Positions 14,898 through 15,927 of a stretch of 15,927 bases of DNA are shown piece by piece. The translations under genes were made by a program, and so were the position numbers. The notes below the pieces were generated by a model, which saw only the letters and a program-made list of their open reading frames with translations, searched no databases and had not been told where the DNA came from. The stretch is taken from NCBI GenBank assembly GCA_003460745.1, contig QTVU01000052.1:1-15927 (forward strand). Reading direction: 5' to 3'. Within the stretch, counting starts at the first letter, position 1, and each line of letters begins with the position of its first letter. The DNA comes from Firmicutes bacterium AM55-24TS (GTDB lineage: Bacteria > Bacillota > Clostridia > UBA1381).

Positions 14898-15871
14898 TAT
14901 TTATCGTCCTCTTTCTCTTTTTCATTTACATATGCTTCAATAATATATCTTGGACGGCGTTTAACTTCTTTATACAATTTACCGATATACTCGCCTATAA
15001 GTCCGACAGACAAAAGCTGTACACCGCCTATAAACCATATCGAAACCATAAGTGACGCCCAGCCTGCACCTGTGTGACCTATAATTTTCTGCACAAGTGC
15101 GTATATCGCCATAATGAACGCAAATACGCACACAATCGCACCAAATGCCGAAATCATTCTGATTGGGCTTATGCTGAATGAAGTTATACCGTCAAACGCA
15201 AATGAAAGCATTTTCTTTAACGGATATTTTGACTCGCCCGCAAAGCGTTCGTTTCTGTCGTAATACACATTTGTTGAGCGATAGCCGACAAGAGGCACCA
15301 TTCCTCTTAGGAACAGATTTCTCTCAGGAAATTGTGCCAATCCGTCAAGCGCACGTTTGCTCATCAATCTGTAATCTGCGTGATTAAATACAATATTAAC
15401 GCCCATAAACTGCATTAATTTATAAAATCCTATCGCCGTTGTGCGTTTGAAGAATGTATCGGTATCACGTTTGTTTCTTACACCGTAAACAACATCATAT
15501 CCGTCAATGAAGTTTCTCACCATATCAGGTATTACGTGTATATCGTCCTGCAAGTCTGCGTCAATTGATATTGCACAGTCGCAGTCGTCTTTAACTGTCA
15601 TAAGACCGCCGAAAAGTGCGTTTTGATGTCCAGCATTCTTGGCAAGCTTTATTCCCGATATTTCTGTATGAGCCTTAGTCAGTTCATCTATTATGCTCCA
15701 TGTTTTATCTTTAGAACCGTCATCTACAAAAACGATTCTGCTGTTGTCATTTATAAGTCCGTCATTTTTCATTTCACCGAATAATTCAAGCATTTGCTTT
15801 GATGTTTCGTGCAAAACAGCTTCTTCATTATAGCACGGTACCACTACATACAAATTGACACTCTTACTCAT
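14897..15871 (-). CDS. DPM1/GtrB-like family 2 glycosyltransferase
   Basis: This 324-residue GT-A enzyme starts with VVPCYNEE (9-16) and has DDGS (50-53) and the metal-binding DAD (104-106, in IDADLQDD). The region ERFAGESKYPLKK (208-220) is typical of polyprenyl-phosphate glycosyltransferases. Two C-terminal membrane helices (about 237-260 and 271-297) and a basic tail place the catalytic domain on the inner face of the membrane. Such enzymes (GtrB, CsbB, YkcC) load a sugar onto undecaprenyl phosphate for wall or teichoic-acid decoration; the sugar cannot be told. No flippase or GtrA partner is seen in the window. AAAGGAGA (15879-15886) lies 7 nt before the ATG, making the start secure. It is the first visible gene of unit A and is coupled to trxB. 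Confidence 0.92.
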   Translation of the reverse strand: MSKSVNLYVVVPCYNEEAVLHETSKQMLELFGEMKNDGLINDNSRIVFVDDGSKDKTWSIIDELTKAHTEISGIKLAKNAGHQNALFGGLMTVKDDCDCAISIDADLQDDIHVIPDMVRNFIDGYDVVYGVRNKRDTDTFFKRTTAIGFYKLMQFMGVNIVFNHADYRLMSKRALDGLAQFPERNLFLRGMVPLVGYRSTNVYYDRNERFAGESKYPLKKMLSFAFDGITSFSISPIRMISAFGAIVCVFAFIMAIYALVQKIIGHTGAGWASLMVSIWFIGGVQLLSVGLIGEYIGKLYKEVKRRPRYIIEAYVNEKEKEDDK

Positions 15872-15916
15872 CGCTATATCTCCTTTGTAAATTACAATAA
15901 TATATATCTTTTTTTT

Positions 15917-15922
15917 ATTATA
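15917..15922 (-). promoter_or_regulatory. Possible -10 box for the glycosyltransferase unit
   Basis: A perfect TATAAT lies on the minus strand about 45 nt before the glycosyltransferase start. The matching -35 element would fall beyond the right edge of the window, and the DNA is very AT-rich, so chance is a real alternative. Confidence 0.35.
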
Positions 15923-15927
15923 TAACA

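Overview
The window looks like chromosomal DNA from a low-GC, gut-type Firmicute (class Clostridia). The signs are AT-rich sequence, strong AGGAGG-type ribosome sites, sigma-A promoters, an ArgR-type operator, thioredoxin and HflX proteins of Firmicute character, a surface protein of GLUG-repeat type, and small palindromic repeats of the kind common in gut Clostridia. I cannot name the species. All 13 real genes lie on the minus strand, so transcription runs from high to low coordinates. They fall into four compact units separated by hairpins.

Unit A (15871-12779) holds a DPM1/GtrB-like glycosyltransferase, thioredoxin reductase (trxB) and a metal-dependent amidohydrolase, and ends at an intrinsic terminator at 12748-12773. 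Unit B (12563-6069) holds an MMPL/RND-type membrane transporter, a very large secreted and membrane-anchored GLUG-repeat/coiled-coil protein, and a TetR-type regulator. It has a good sigma-A promoter at 12603-12631 with iterated motifs around it, and a 14-bp hairpin terminator at 5915-5950. Its genes overlap, and each downstream ribosome site sits inside the previous gene. The large surface-protein gene carries two single-base frameshifts near its 3' end; the reading continues cleanly in another frame after each one. Unit C (5812-2949) holds hflX, a YigZ/IMPACT-family gene, an unrecognised secreted or anchored protein and thioredoxin, and ends at a 19-bp perfect hairpin. Unit D (2787-162) holds argD, argF and a GNAT acetyltransferase. 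It starts from a sigma-A promoter whose spacer carries a near-consensus ARG box, and ends at a terminator at 129-159.

Functionally, unit D is the later part of an arginine pathway under probable ArgR control. Unit C combines ribosome rescue and GTPase functions with thiol redox. Unit A supplies thioredoxin reductase for the thioredoxin of unit C, together with a lipid-linked sugar transferase.

Unit B is the most interesting. It looks like a self-regulated exporter paired with an extracellular, membrane-tethered protein in which a long coiled coil splits a GLUG-repeat domain in two. This could be a wall-spanning partner for an MMPL pump in a Gram-positive cell. The intergenic DNA also holds two copies of a short palindromic repeat. 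One folds into a cloverleaf of four stems, and the shared hairpin shows compensatory base changes between the copies. No stretch longer than 300 bases lacks a gene. I saw no tRNA, rRNA, CRISPR array, insertion sequence or phage gene.
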